Program-made: the position numbers and the translations under genes
Source of the DNA: Collinsella sp.
GTDB lineage: Bacteria; Actinomycetota; Coriobacteriia; Coriobacteriales; Coriobacteriaceae
Assembly (NCBI GenBank): GCA_022713905.1
Contig: JAIHTM010000016.1
Span: 1 to 20,087 of the forward strand
DNA: 20,087 nt
Reading direction: 5' to 3'
The notes under the pieces: model-generated
Told to the model about the DNA's origin: nothing
The model's database searches: none
Seen by the model: the letters and a program-made list of their open reading frames with translations, nothing else
In this document: positions 6,858 to 13,428 of the stretch, piece by piece
Position numbering within the stretch: the first letter of the stretch is position 1
How the letters are laid out: each line of letters opens with the position of its first letter

Positions 6858-9800
6858 ATGGACGCCATTAACGATTGGGAAAACCAAGCGCTCACCCACA
6901 GGAACCGTCTGGCACCCCATGCGTACTTTATGGGTTACGAGACCGCCGATCTCGCTGCAACGTACAGCCGCGAGCTGTCGCGCGGGTTTGTCCAGCTGTC
7001 CGGCTCGTGGCAGTTCCGCCTCTTTGAGGGCCCCGCTGCCGTCTCCAACGAGGAACTCTCCACGTACAAGCCCGAGTGGGATCACGTGGAGGTTCCGCAC
7101 CTGTGGCAGGTGGACGGCTATGGCAACCTTGCCTACACCGACGAGGGTTTCCCGTTCCCGGTTGATCAGCCGTTCGTTCCCTCCGACGACCCCACGGGCG
7201 TCTACCAGCGCATCGTCAACCTCCCCGCCGTTCCTGCCGGCGCTCGCGAGATCATTCGCTTCGACGGCATCGAGAGCTATGGCGAGCTGTACGTCAACGG
7301 TCAGTATATCGGCATGACCAAGGGTTCGCGCCTGTCTGCCGAGTTCGACGTGACCGACGCGCTCGTCGAGGGCGACAACCTGTTTGCGGTCAAGGTCCTG
7401 CAGTACAGCGATGGCAGCTACATCGAGGATCAGGACATGTGGTGGGCCTCGGGCATCTTCCGCGATGTGTACCTTATGCAGCGTCCCGCCGCGCACCTGG
7501 TCGACTTTAGGTTCCGCACGCACCGCGAGGGCGATGTCGCTCTGATCACGCTCGATACGGTTGCCGAGGGCGCTTCCCGCGTTGTGTTTACGCTCAGCGA
7601 TGGCGAGAACGTGGTGGCTACGGGTGAGTGCGTCGACGGCCATGCCGAGTGCAGCGTGACCGATGCCCACTTCTGGAATCCCGAGGACCCCTTCCTCTAC
7701 GATCTTACGTTTGAGGTCTACGACGGCGACAAGGTGAGCGAGTACGTCCCGCATCGCCAGGGTCTTGCCGAGGTGACGGTCGAGGGCAATCATATCTACC
7801 TCAACGGCACTTACTTTAAGATGCATGGCGTCAACCGCCACGATCACGACGATCACAAGGGCCGCGCCGTGGGCCTCGATCGCATGCGCCGCGACCTGGA
7901 GCTCATGAAGCAGCACAACATCAACGCAGTGCGCACCTCTCACTATGCCAATGACCCGCGCTTCTACGAGCTGTGTGATGAGTATGGCATCATGCTGGTC
8001 GCCGAGACCGATATGGAGAGCCACGGCTTCGAGAATATCGGCAACATCGCCCTGGTTACCGACGACCCGGCATGGGAGCCGGCCTACGTCGACCGTATTG
8101 AGCGCCTGGTGATGCAGGAGCGCAACCACGCGTGCATCATCATGTGGTCGCTGGGCAACGAGAGCGGCTATGGCTGCAACATCCGCGCGATGTACGCCAA
8201 GGCTCACGAGCTCGATGGTCGTCCGGTCCACTACGAGGAGGACCGCAACGCCGATACCGTCGACGTCATTTCCACGATGTACTCCCGTGTGTCGCAGATG
8301 AACGACTTTGGTGAGCATCCGTTCCCCAAGCCGCGCATCAACTGCGAGTACGGTCACTCCATGGGCAACGGCCCCGGAGGCCTGTCCGAGTATCAGGAGG
8401 TCTTCGATCGCTGGGATTGCATCCAAGGCCAGTTTATCTGGGAATGGTGCGACCACGGTCTGGCTGCTGTGACCGAGGACGGCATTGCCTACGATATGTA
8501 TGGCGGCGACAACGGCGATTACCCCAACAACAGCAACTTCTGCATCGATGGCATGGTGTTCCCCTGGCAGCAGCCGAGCCCGGGCCTTACCGAGTACGGC
8601 CAGGTCATCTGCCCGGTTCGCATGGCTTATGACGCCGAGGCGGACGAGCTGACTGTCACCAACAAGCGCTGGTTTACCACCCTCGAGGATGTTTGCCTGT
8701 CGGCGGAGACCCTGGTGGACGGCGACGTGGTCTGCCGCAAGACGCTCATGCCCGGTGCGGTTGCCCCCGGTGAGTCCGTCCAGCTTCCGCTGGTGATTCA
8801 CGAGGCCGCGGTAGGCGAGACCCTGCTGACTGTGCGCGCCTACACCATGGCCGCTCACGTCTGGTGCGAGCCGATGTTCCAACTGGGCGCAAACCAGTTT
8901 GCCATCGCAAACCATCCGGCGCCGGCCATTGCGGCTCCCACTCGTCCTGAGCTTACGGTCGAGGAGACCGAGCAGGAGATTCGCATTCACTCCCTCAACG
9001 GCGAGCTGACCTTCAGCAAGGTAAACGGCACCGTGAGCGAGTGGAAGGCATCCGGCCGTGACGTCATGGCCTCTGGTCCCCAGGTTGGTTTTTGGCATCC
9101 GCTCGTCGACAACCACGCCCAGGAGTACGACTCCCTGTGGAAGGACAACTTCATTGATGTAATGCAGACGTCCACCCGCAAGGTTTTTTGGAAGCAGGAC
9201 GGCAATGCGGTCGTCGTTACCGTGAGCCAACGTATTGCTCCTCCCGTCCGCGCGTTCGGCATGCGCGTCGAGCTTGTCTACACCGTGCTTCCGAGCGGTC
9301 GCGTCGACCTCAAGGTTTCCGGCGAGCCCTACGGCGACTATTCGGACATTATCCCGCGCATCGGCATCTCCTTTGAGGTTCCCGGTTGCGATCGTGCCGT
9401 CGAGTGGTATGGCCACGGCCCGGGCGAGAACTATCCGGACTCGCTGCGTGCCAACCCGGTCGGTCATTACCGCACTACGGTCGACGACATGTTCACGCCC
9501 TACGTTATGCCTCAGGACTGTGCCAACCGCGAGGGTACCCGCTGGGTTGCCCTGCGCTCTAGCCACGGTGATGGCGTGCTGGTGACTCGTCCGGCCGACG
9601 CCGCTTCCAACCCGTTCTCGTTCTCGGCATGGCCCTATAGCTGCGAGGCTATTGATAATGCCAAGCACGTCTACGACCTTGTTCCGGGCGACACGGTCAC
9701 GGTTAACATCAACGACCAGCTGCTCGGCCTTGGCTCGAACTCTTGGGGTTCCGAGGTGCTCGATTCCTATCGCACCCGTTTTGAGAGCTTCAGCTTTGAG

Positions 9801-9866
9801 GTGTCCCTGCGACCGCTGACGTCTGCCGATTTGGCTCAGGCGCTGGCACCCATTAAGGAGGCATAA
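6858..9866 (+). CDS. ebgA: Beta-galactosidase, GH2 family, EbgA-type large subunit
   Basis: This cytoplasmic GH2 enzyme hydrolyses terminal beta-D-galactosides such as lactose. At 1002 residues it is close to E. coli EbgA and resembles it along its whole length, from 'LTHRNRLAPHAYF' near the N-terminus through 'YTDEGFPFPVDQPFVPSDDPTG' to 'QLLGLGSNSWGSEVLDS' near the C-terminus. The order is a sugar-binding jelly roll, an Ig-like domain, a TIM barrel, a second Ig-like domain and a C-terminal beta-sandwich. The acid/base is Glu435 in 'WSLGNESGYG' and the nucleophile is Glu497 in 'CEYGHSMGNGPGG'. 'MHGVNRHDHDDHKGRAVG' supplies active-site His residues. There is no signal peptide, so substrate must be imported. 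Shine-Dalgarno GAAGGAG precedes the start. It is followed after three bases by ebgC and preceded by three repressor operators. Confidence 0.96.
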   Translation: MDAINDWENQALTHRNRLAPHAYFMGYETADLAATYSRELSRGFVQLSGSWQFRLFEGPAAVSNEELSTYKPEWDHVEVPHLWQVDGYGNLAYTDEGFPFPVDQPFVPSDDPTGVYQRIVNLPAVPAGAREIIRFDGIESYGELYVNGQYIGMTKGSRLSAEFDVTDALVEGDNLFAVKVLQYSDGSYIEDQDMWWASGIFRDVYLMQRPAAHLVDFRFRTHREGDVALITLDTVAEGASRVVFTLSDGENVVATGECVDGHAECSVTDAHFWNPEDPFLYDLTFEVYDGDKVSEYVPHRQGLAEVTVEGNHIYLNGTYFKMHGVNRHDHDDHKGRAVGLDRMRRDLELMKQHNINAVRTSHYANDPRFYELCDEYGIMLVAETDMESHGFENIGNIALVTDDPAWEPAYVDRIERLVMQERNHACIIMWSLGNESGYGCNIRAMYAKAHELDGRPVHYEEDRNADTVDVISTMYSRVSQMNDFGEHPFPKPRINCEYGHSMGNGPGGLSEYQEVFDRWDCIQGQFIWEWCDHGLAAVTEDGIAYDMYGGDNGDYPNNSNFCIDGMVFPWQQPSPGLTEYGQVICPVRMAYDAEADELTVTNKRWFTTLEDVCLSAETLVDGDVVCRKTLMPGAVAPGESVQLPLVIHEAAVGETLLTVRAYTMAAHVWCEPMFQLGANQFAIANHPAPAIAAPTRPELTVEETEQEIRIHSLNGELTFSKVNGTVSEWKASGRDVMASGPQVGFWHPLVDNHAQEYDSLWKDNFIDVMQTSTRKVFWKQDGNAVVVTVSQRIAPPVRAFGMRVELVYTVLPSGRVDLKVSGEPYGDYSDIIPRIGISFEVPGCDRAVEWYGHGPGENYPDSLRANPVGHYRTTVDDMFTPYVMPQDCANREGTRWVALRSSHGDGVLVTRPADAASNPFSFSAWPYSCEAIDNAKHVYDLVPGDTVTVNINDQLLGLGSNSWGSEVLDSYRTRFESFSFEVSLRPLTSADLAQALAPIKEA

Positions 9867-9869
9867 GCC

Positions 9870-10325
9870 ATGCATGTCTTTAACTCGCGCGCCGATTTCG
9901 ACGCTCAGATGAAGTCCGTCAAGAAGTGGATGCGTACCGGCCAGGCGCTCGACGGCGTTTCTGAACTGCAGCACGATGTGGCGTACTCCATCGGCGACTC
10001 GCTGGTGTACTGGTGGGTCTATGCCCGCGAGGCCGCAACCGCCGACCTGGTCGGTCACCGTCGCTACCATGCCGTGCTCGCTCCGCTCGACGGCGACCTG
10101 ACCGTCGAGGTTGCCCCCAAGGCAGGCCTCACCTGCACCCGCGCTTACAGCGATATCGATGATCGCGAGCGCTTTGAGGGGGCGGGGGAGACCGTGACGA
10201 TTCCCGCCGGCGGCGTTGCCGTCGTCGAAATTGACGAGGCCTACCGTGTCGTGGCCGATGCCGCGGATCCCCGCGTCGTGGTACTGCACGTGACGGTCGA
10301 AGGTTATTCCTTCCCCAACAAGTAG
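9870..10325 (+). CDS. ebgC: EbgC-type beta-galactosidase small subunit (YhcH/YjgK/YiaL family)
   Basis: The 151-residue protein matches the small subunit of E. coli Ebg beta-galactosidase in length and in key segments: 'DVAYSIGDSLVYWWV', 'GHRRYHAVLAPLDGDLTVEVAPK', 'GETVTIPAGGVAVVEIDEAYR' and the terminal 'SFPNK'. These proteins form a cupin-like beta-sandwich that associates with EbgA and is needed for full activity in E. coli. The Shine-Dalgarno AAGGAGG lies inside the last codons of ebgA, and the start is three bases after its stop, so the two are co-translated. Related YhcH/YiaL proteins are sugar-acid enzymes, but position and similarity favour the EbgC role. A short hairpin follows but no convincing terminator. 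Confidence 0.93.
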   Translation: MHVFNSRADFDAQMKSVKKWMRTGQALDGVSELQHDVAYSIGDSLVYWWVYAREAATADLVGHRRYHAVLAPLDGDLTVEVAPKAGLTCTRAYSDIDDRERFEGAGETVTIPAGGVAVVEIDEAYRVVADAADPRVVVLHVTVEGYSFPNK

Positions 10326-10478
10326 TATTCGTCCGCCTGGACGTTTGCTTCGCGCCGTTAAGGGGGATGGCTTTGTTGACTCCCTTTTCCCCATTCCCCT
10401 TAGCAGGTGCGCCGTCCGTGTTTGCACTTGCAGCTCGGACGGGTTTAGATGACATTTAATAGATGATTGGGAGGGCTT
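10326..10478. other. ebgC-permease intergenic region with hairpins and possible promoter
   Basis: Two inverted repeats are visible. AAGGGGGATGG (10360-10370) pairs with CCATTCCCCTT (10391-10401) with one wobble, and CCGTCCG (10412-10418) pairs with CGGACGG (10436-10442). Neither has a long T-tract. TTGCAC (10422-10427) and TTAGAT (10445-10450), 17 bases apart, could be a weak permease promoter; TTTAAT at 10455-10460 is another -10-like hexamer. The permease may therefore be transcribed partly independently of ebgAC. Confidence 0.35.
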
Positions 10479-11942
10479 ATGAGCTCTGAAAAACGAGGAA
10501 CGATTGGTTCGTTCGCTCTGCTGGGCATGACGGTTGCCGCCGTGTTCGGTATCAAGAACATCATCAACAACAACGCGGCCATCGGCTTAGCAGCCGCGCC
10601 GTCGTTCTTCTTCGCCACGCTTTTGTACTTTGTCCCCTATACCCTGGTTACCGCCGAGTTCGTCGGCCTTAACAAGGACTCCGAGTCGGGCGTGTACGCA
10701 TGGGTTAAGACCTCGATGGGTGGTCGCTGGGCGTTCCTGACGGCATTTAGCTACTGGTTCGTTAACCTGTTCTTCTTTGCGTCCGTCCTGCCCAACGTCA
10801 TCATCTACGCGAGCTACGTGTTCTTTGGTGCCAACGCCGAGCTTTCGCAGCTGTGGATCACCATTATCGAGATCGTTGTCTTTGCTATCGCCACGTGGGT
10901 TTCGACCAAGGGCGCTAAGTGGATCGGCTCCATTTCCTCCTTCGGTTCGACCGCGGCTCTCGGCCTGACCGCCGTGTTCATCCTGCTGTCCCTGGCTGCT
11001 GCCTTTGGCGGCGTTGAGTTCGCTACGGCTCCTACTCCCGCTAACATGGCTCCCGACATGAGCAACTTCGCAACTGCGTGGGGCTTCTTCGGTACGCTTG
11101 CCTGGATCATCCAGGGCGTTGGCGGCGCTGAGTCTGTCGGCGTGTTCCTTAACGACCTTAAGGGTGGCGTCAAGGCCTTCGTGCGCACCGTCGTTATCGC
11201 CGGTCTGACCATCGGCCTTCTGTATGCAGGCGCTTCGCTGCTGGTTAACCTGTTCATCCCCGAGGGCGGCGTTGCCATCTCCACCGGTATCTTCGACGTA
11301 TTCGGCGCTGTCTTTGCCCACTTTGGCATTCCCATGGAAGTGTCTACGCGCGCCATCGGCTTGATCCTTCTCGCCGCCACGCTGGGCTCCCTCATGATGT
11401 GGACCTCTGCTCCCATCAAGGTTTTCTTCACCGAGATCCCCAAGGGTGTCTTTGGTAGCAAGATCGTCGAGCTCAACGAGCACGGCATTCCCGCCCGCGC
11501 TGCCTGGCTGCAGTTCGCCATCGTCGTCCCCATCCTGATCATCCCGGCCCTGGGCTCCGGTAACCTCGACGACCTGCTCATGATCGTCACCAACATGACG
11601 GCTGCCACCGCTCTGCTCCCGCCGCTGCTGATCCTGCTTGCCTACTTTATGTTGCGCAAGAACTTCGACGCTGCTCCCCGTGGCTTCCGCATGGGTTCGC
11701 GCACCTTTGGCCTGGTCATTGCTGCATTCCTGCTTGTGGTCTTCTGCTTCGTGCTTATCTGCGGCACCATTCCGCTCGATCAGCCGCTGTGGCTGACGCT
11801 GGTCTACAACGTCGGCGGCGTGGTTGTCTTCCTGGGCCTTGCCGTGATGTGGTACAACCGCTACATCAACCGCCTGCGCGAAACCGATCCCGAGGCTGCT
11901 GAGAACGAGCTTCGCCCCTCCGTCCTCGACATGATGGAGTAG
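10479..11942 (+). CDS. APC-family amino-acid permease (YjeM / glutamate-GABA antiporter-like)
   Basis: The 487-residue integral membrane protein has about 12 hydrophobic segments and the N-terminal pattern of the amino acid-polyamine-organocation family: 'GSFALLGMTVAAVFGIKNI' as the first helix, then 'YFVPYTLVTAEFVGLNKDSESGVYAWVKTSMGGRWAF'. That Glu/Gly-rich loop and the long 'SAPIKVFFTEIPKGVFGSKIVELNEHGIPARAAW' cytoplasmic loop recall YjeM and GadC-like transporters. I expect amino-acid uptake or exchange; the substrate cannot be read from sequence. I chose ATG 10479 over the upstream TTG (10467) because GGGAGGG at 10469-10475 is a usable, slightly close Shine-Dalgarno. It follows ebgAC in the same direction but does not look like a sugar carrier. 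A strong terminator follows at 11990. Confidence 0.88.
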   Translation: MSSEKRGTIGSFALLGMTVAAVFGIKNIINNNAAIGLAAAPSFFFATLLYFVPYTLVTAEFVGLNKDSESGVYAWVKTSMGGRWAFLTAFSYWFVNLFFFASVLPNVIIYASYVFFGANAELSQLWITIIEIVVFAIATWVSTKGAKWIGSISSFGSTAALGLTAVFILLSLAAAFGGVEFATAPTPANMAPDMSNFATAWGFFGTLAWIIQGVGGAESVGVFLNDLKGGVKAFVRTVVIAGLTIGLLYAGASLLVNLFIPEGGVAISTGIFDVFGAVFAHFGIPMEVSTRAIGLILLAATLGSLMMWTSAPIKVFFTEIPKGVFGSKIVELNEHGIPARAAWLQFAIVVPILIIPALGSGNLDDLLMIVTNMTAATALLPPLLILLAYFMLRKNFDAAPRGFRMGSRTFGLVIAAFLLVVFCFVLICGTIPLDQPLWLTLVYNVGGVVVFLGLAVMWYNRYINRLRETDPEAAENELRPSVLDMME

Positions 11943-11989
11943 CGGCTAGGATTAATCTACGGCTGTGGAATAAATCGATTCCCTTTCCT

Positions 11990-12026
11990 AAGGAGGGGCC
12001 TTACGAGGCCCCTCCTTTTGTGTTTT
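11990..12026 (+). terminator. Intrinsic terminator of the permease gene
   Basis: AAGGAGGGGCCT (11990-12001) pairs perfectly with AGGCCCCTCCTT (12006-12017) around a TACG tetraloop. It is followed by TTTTGTGTTTT. It lies 47 bases after the stop codon. Confidence 0.92.
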
Positions 12027-12041
12027 GGAGCATGGTTTTGG

Positions 12042-12271
12042 ACCCTGTGGGCAAAAAATGCTAAATATGAGTACTGTTGCAAAAGAGGTGTCATATTTTT
12101 CGGCCTGTTCTGAGCGAAAATGGGCTCAAAATCAATTTATCTAACCCCCTATAGACGCGATTCGATGGCTTCCAAAACATTAAAATCGGCCAAATCGGCC
12201 AATTTGCTCTCAATTCTGCTGCTACTAAATTTGTGACAGTACTCATATTTGCCACTTTTTGTCCACGGGGT
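12042..12271. mobile_element. 230-bp AT-rich element with 42-bp imperfect terminal inverted repeats (MITE-like candidate)
   Basis: Bases 12042-12083 and 12230-12271 are inverted copies matching at 35 of 42 positions, with a perfect core AAATATGAGTACTGT (12063-12077; complement at 12236-12250). The interior is clearly AT-richer than the flanks and has no coding potential. It contains a short tandem ATCGGCCAA repeat (12185-12202) and a small hairpin (GAGC 12112-12115 with GCTC 12124-12127). I see no target-site duplication, so mobility is unproven. It lies between the permease terminator and the HPr gene, so it may also supply or separate regulatory signals. Confidence 0.5.
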
Positions 12272-12303
12272 GTCCGAAAGGGTCCTCGACAAGCATCTAA
12301 CGC

Positions 12304-12340
12304 TACAATAACTACCACATGGCTGGGTTTGCCAGCCGAA
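12304..12340 (+). promoter_or_regulatory. Possible HPr promoter -10 and leader hairpin
   Basis: TACAAT (12304-12309) matches five of six -10 bases, though no clear -35 is seen. A hairpin (GGCTGG 12321-12326 with CCAGCC 12332-12337) lies between it and the ribosome-binding site, so it would be at the 5' end of the message. Confidence 0.35.
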
Positions 12341-12363
12341 TGTACGATGTCGTGGGAGGGGAC

Positions 12364-12612
12364 ATGGTCGAGTTTACAAAGACGATTAAAGATCCGTTGG
12401 GATTACATGCCCGCCCGGTTGCGCTGCTCTATGACATCATTGCCAAGCATCGTTGCGACGTGTCAGTCAGTATCGGCGATCGCCACACGAATGGCCGCGA
12501 TGTCATGGGACTCATGGCTCTCTACGGCGAGTGCGGCGAGGACATCATCTTCCGCGTTTCGGGCGTAGACGAGGCTTCCTGCGTTACGTCGATCAGAAAT
12601 CTCTCACTCTAA
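12364..12612 (+). CDS. ptsH: HPr-family phosphocarrier protein with natural Asp at position 46
   Basis: HPr relays phosphate from PEP-dependent Enzyme I to sugar-specific EIIA components. The 82-residue protein aligns without gaps to B. subtilis HPr. 'LGLHARPV' places the phosphorylated His at residue 15, and Arg17 and Pro18 are conserved. 'GRDVMGLMAL' (44-53) matches 'LKSIMGVMSL', which puts Asp46 (GAT, 12499-12501) where low-GC Gram-positive HPr has the regulatory Ser46. Crh-type paralogues lack His15, so this is not Crh. I chose ATG 12364 because GGGAGGGG lies just upstream and it gives exact HPr numbering. The frame from 12319 would add 15 residues over a leader hairpin. The gene is monocistronic with no ptsI nearby, so whether this is the housekeeping HPr or a paralogue is open. 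Confidence 0.88.
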   Translation: MVEFTKTIKDPLGLHARPVALLYDIIAKHRCDVSVSIGDRHTNGRDVMGLMALYGECGEDIIFRVSGVDEASCVTSIRNLSL

Positions 12613-12619
12613 GCATGAT

Positions 12620-12662
12620 AGGGCGTGGTAAAGGATGGTCCTTTGCCGTGCCCTTTTGTTTC
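12620..12662 (+). terminator. Intrinsic terminator of the HPr gene
   Basis: A 16-pair stem including three G-T wobbles (12620-12635 with 12639-12654, three-base loop) is followed by TTTTGTTT. It begins eight bases after the HPr stop. Confidence 0.88.
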
Positions 12663-12704
12663 GTATAGGAAACTTTTTCGAAATCTGAATGGGGACCCTT
12701 TCCA

Positions 12705-12758
12705 AAAAGTTAACCACGTGTTAGTTTACTAAAGCGAACATAGGCGTGGTTAACTTTT
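12705..12758. promoter_or_regulatory. 14-bp inverted repeat upstream of feoA, candidate regulator site
   Basis: AAAAGTTAACCACG (12705-12718) and CGTGGTTAACTTTT (12745-12758) form a perfect inverted repeat across 26 bases, which include a smaller near-palindrome TTAGTTTACTAA. The inner decamer GTGGTTAACT recurs at 15908-15917 before the Cys-rich feo partner gene. A role as an iron-responsive operator is inference. I found no clear -35/-10 pair. Confidence 0.45.
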
Positions 12759-12800
12759 ACCGCGTCGATGTTGAGGACGAACTGACGTTAGGAGCCACTC

Positions 12801-13043
12801 ATGTCTTGCGGACCGCAGATGCCGGCAATGCCGCTTTCGATGGTAAAAGCGGGCGAAACCGTGCGCGTGTCTCGTGTAAAGGGCAATGAGGATATGAAGC
12901 ACCACCTCAAGGACCTCGGCTTTGTCGAGGGCAGCGAAATCCACGTGGTGAGCTCGAGTGGCGCCAATATCATCGTCACGGTGCTGGGCGCACGCTTTGG
13001 TATCGATTCCAAGGTTGCCATGCACATCATGACCGTCGGTTAG
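12801..13043 (+). CDS. feoA: FeoA family protein (first copy)
   Basis: FeoA is a small cytoplasmic SH3-like protein that supports FeoB-driven ferrous iron uptake. The 80-residue product has the FeoA pattern 'AGETVRVSRVKGNEDMKHHLKDLGFVEGSEIHVVSSSGANIIVTVLGARFGIDSKVAMHIMTV'. It carries a short N-terminal extension with Cys3 and several Met residues (positions 1-14) that the second copy lacks. Shine-Dalgarno AGGAG lies nine bases before the start. The second feoA begins 40 bases downstream, so the two are probably cotranscribed. The upstream inverted repeat at 12705-12758 is the likely control region. Confidence 0.92.
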   Translation: MSCGPQMPAMPLSMVKAGETVRVSRVKGNEDMKHHLKDLGFVEGSEIHVVSSSGANIIVTVLGARFGIDSKVAMHIMTVG

Positions 13044-13083
13044 TCGACGGTATTTCTGTACGCACTGAAAGGGGGACAAGTAA

Positions 13084-13305
13084 ATGAAGACGTTGGGTGA
13101 CGTTAAGGTGGGCGAGAGCTCCACCATCGTCAAGCTTCACGGTGAGGGTGCGCTTCGCCGCCACCTTATGGACCTGGGGCTCATCAAGGGCACTTCGTTC
13201 AAGGTCGTGAAGGCTGCACCGCTCGGTGATCCGGTCGAGATCAACGTGCGCGGCTACGAGCTTTCCATCCGCAAGGAGGAGGCCGCCGTCGTCGAGGTCC
13301 AGTAA
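13084..13305 (+). CDS. feoA: FeoA family protein (second copy)
   Basis: The 73-residue SH3-like protein shows the FeoA core 'LGDVKVGESSTIVKLHGEGALRRHLMDLGLIKGTSFKVVKAAPLGDPVEINVRGYELSIRKEEAAVVEV'. It is closer to the typical single-domain FeoA than the upstream copy, with 'GDPVEINVRGYELSIRKEEA' as the diagnostic end. A strong GAAAGGGGG ribosome-binding site precedes it. It is separated from feoB by 123 bases that contain two hairpins, so feoB expression may be adjusted separately. Two FeoA proteins per FeoB are known in other anaerobes; how the two divide the work is not known. Confidence 0.93.
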   Translation: MKTLGDVKVGESSTIVKLHGEGALRRHLMDLGLIKGTSFKVVKAAPLGDPVEINVRGYELSIRKEEAAVVEVQ

Positions 13306-13324
13306 GGGCTCGTGGCGCATATTT

Positions 13325-13360
13325 CTGCAGATAAAGTTAGGTTTTTCTAACTTAATGCAG
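13325..13360. promoter_or_regulatory. Dyad between feoA2 and feoB
   Basis: AAGTTAG (13334-13340) and CTAACTT (13347-13353) flank six bases, with an outer CTGCA/TGCAG pair (13325-13329, 13356-13360). The TTAGG...CTAA look is loosely like DtxR/IdeR boxes but is not a good match. It could be an operator or an RNA hairpin. TTTCTGCAGATAAA at 13322-13335 recurs with one change at 15837-15850. Confidence 0.4.
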
Positions 13361-13382
13361 CATCTTTGAAGCACATTATCCA

Positions 13383-13408
13383 GCCTGCGCGGAGAAAGCA
13401 GCGCAGGC
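13383..13408 (+). other. Hairpin just before the feoB ribosome-binding site
   Basis: GCCTGCGC (13383-13390) pairs perfectly with GCGCAGGC (13401-13408) around a 10-nt loop. It ends four bases before the AAGGAAGAAGG Shine-Dalgarno region and has no T-run, so a role in mRNA stability or translation is more likely than termination. Confidence 0.4.
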
Positions 13409-13428
13409 ACACAAGGAAGAAGGATTGA

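Noticed and set aside
6834..10427. 1197-residue minus-strand ORF opposite ebgA-ebgC
   Set aside because: It is the reverse complement of two certain genes in high-GC DNA, has no recognisable domain and crosses the operon boundary.
12364..12612. Crh rather than HPr
   Set aside because: Crh lacks the phosphorylatable His15; here His15 and the surrounding LHARPV motif are intact.
13334..13353. DtxR/IdeR iron box before feoB
   Set aside because: Only the TTAGG and CTAA parts resemble the consensus; the centre is a T-run and the outer arms do not fit. I kept it only as a generic dyad.
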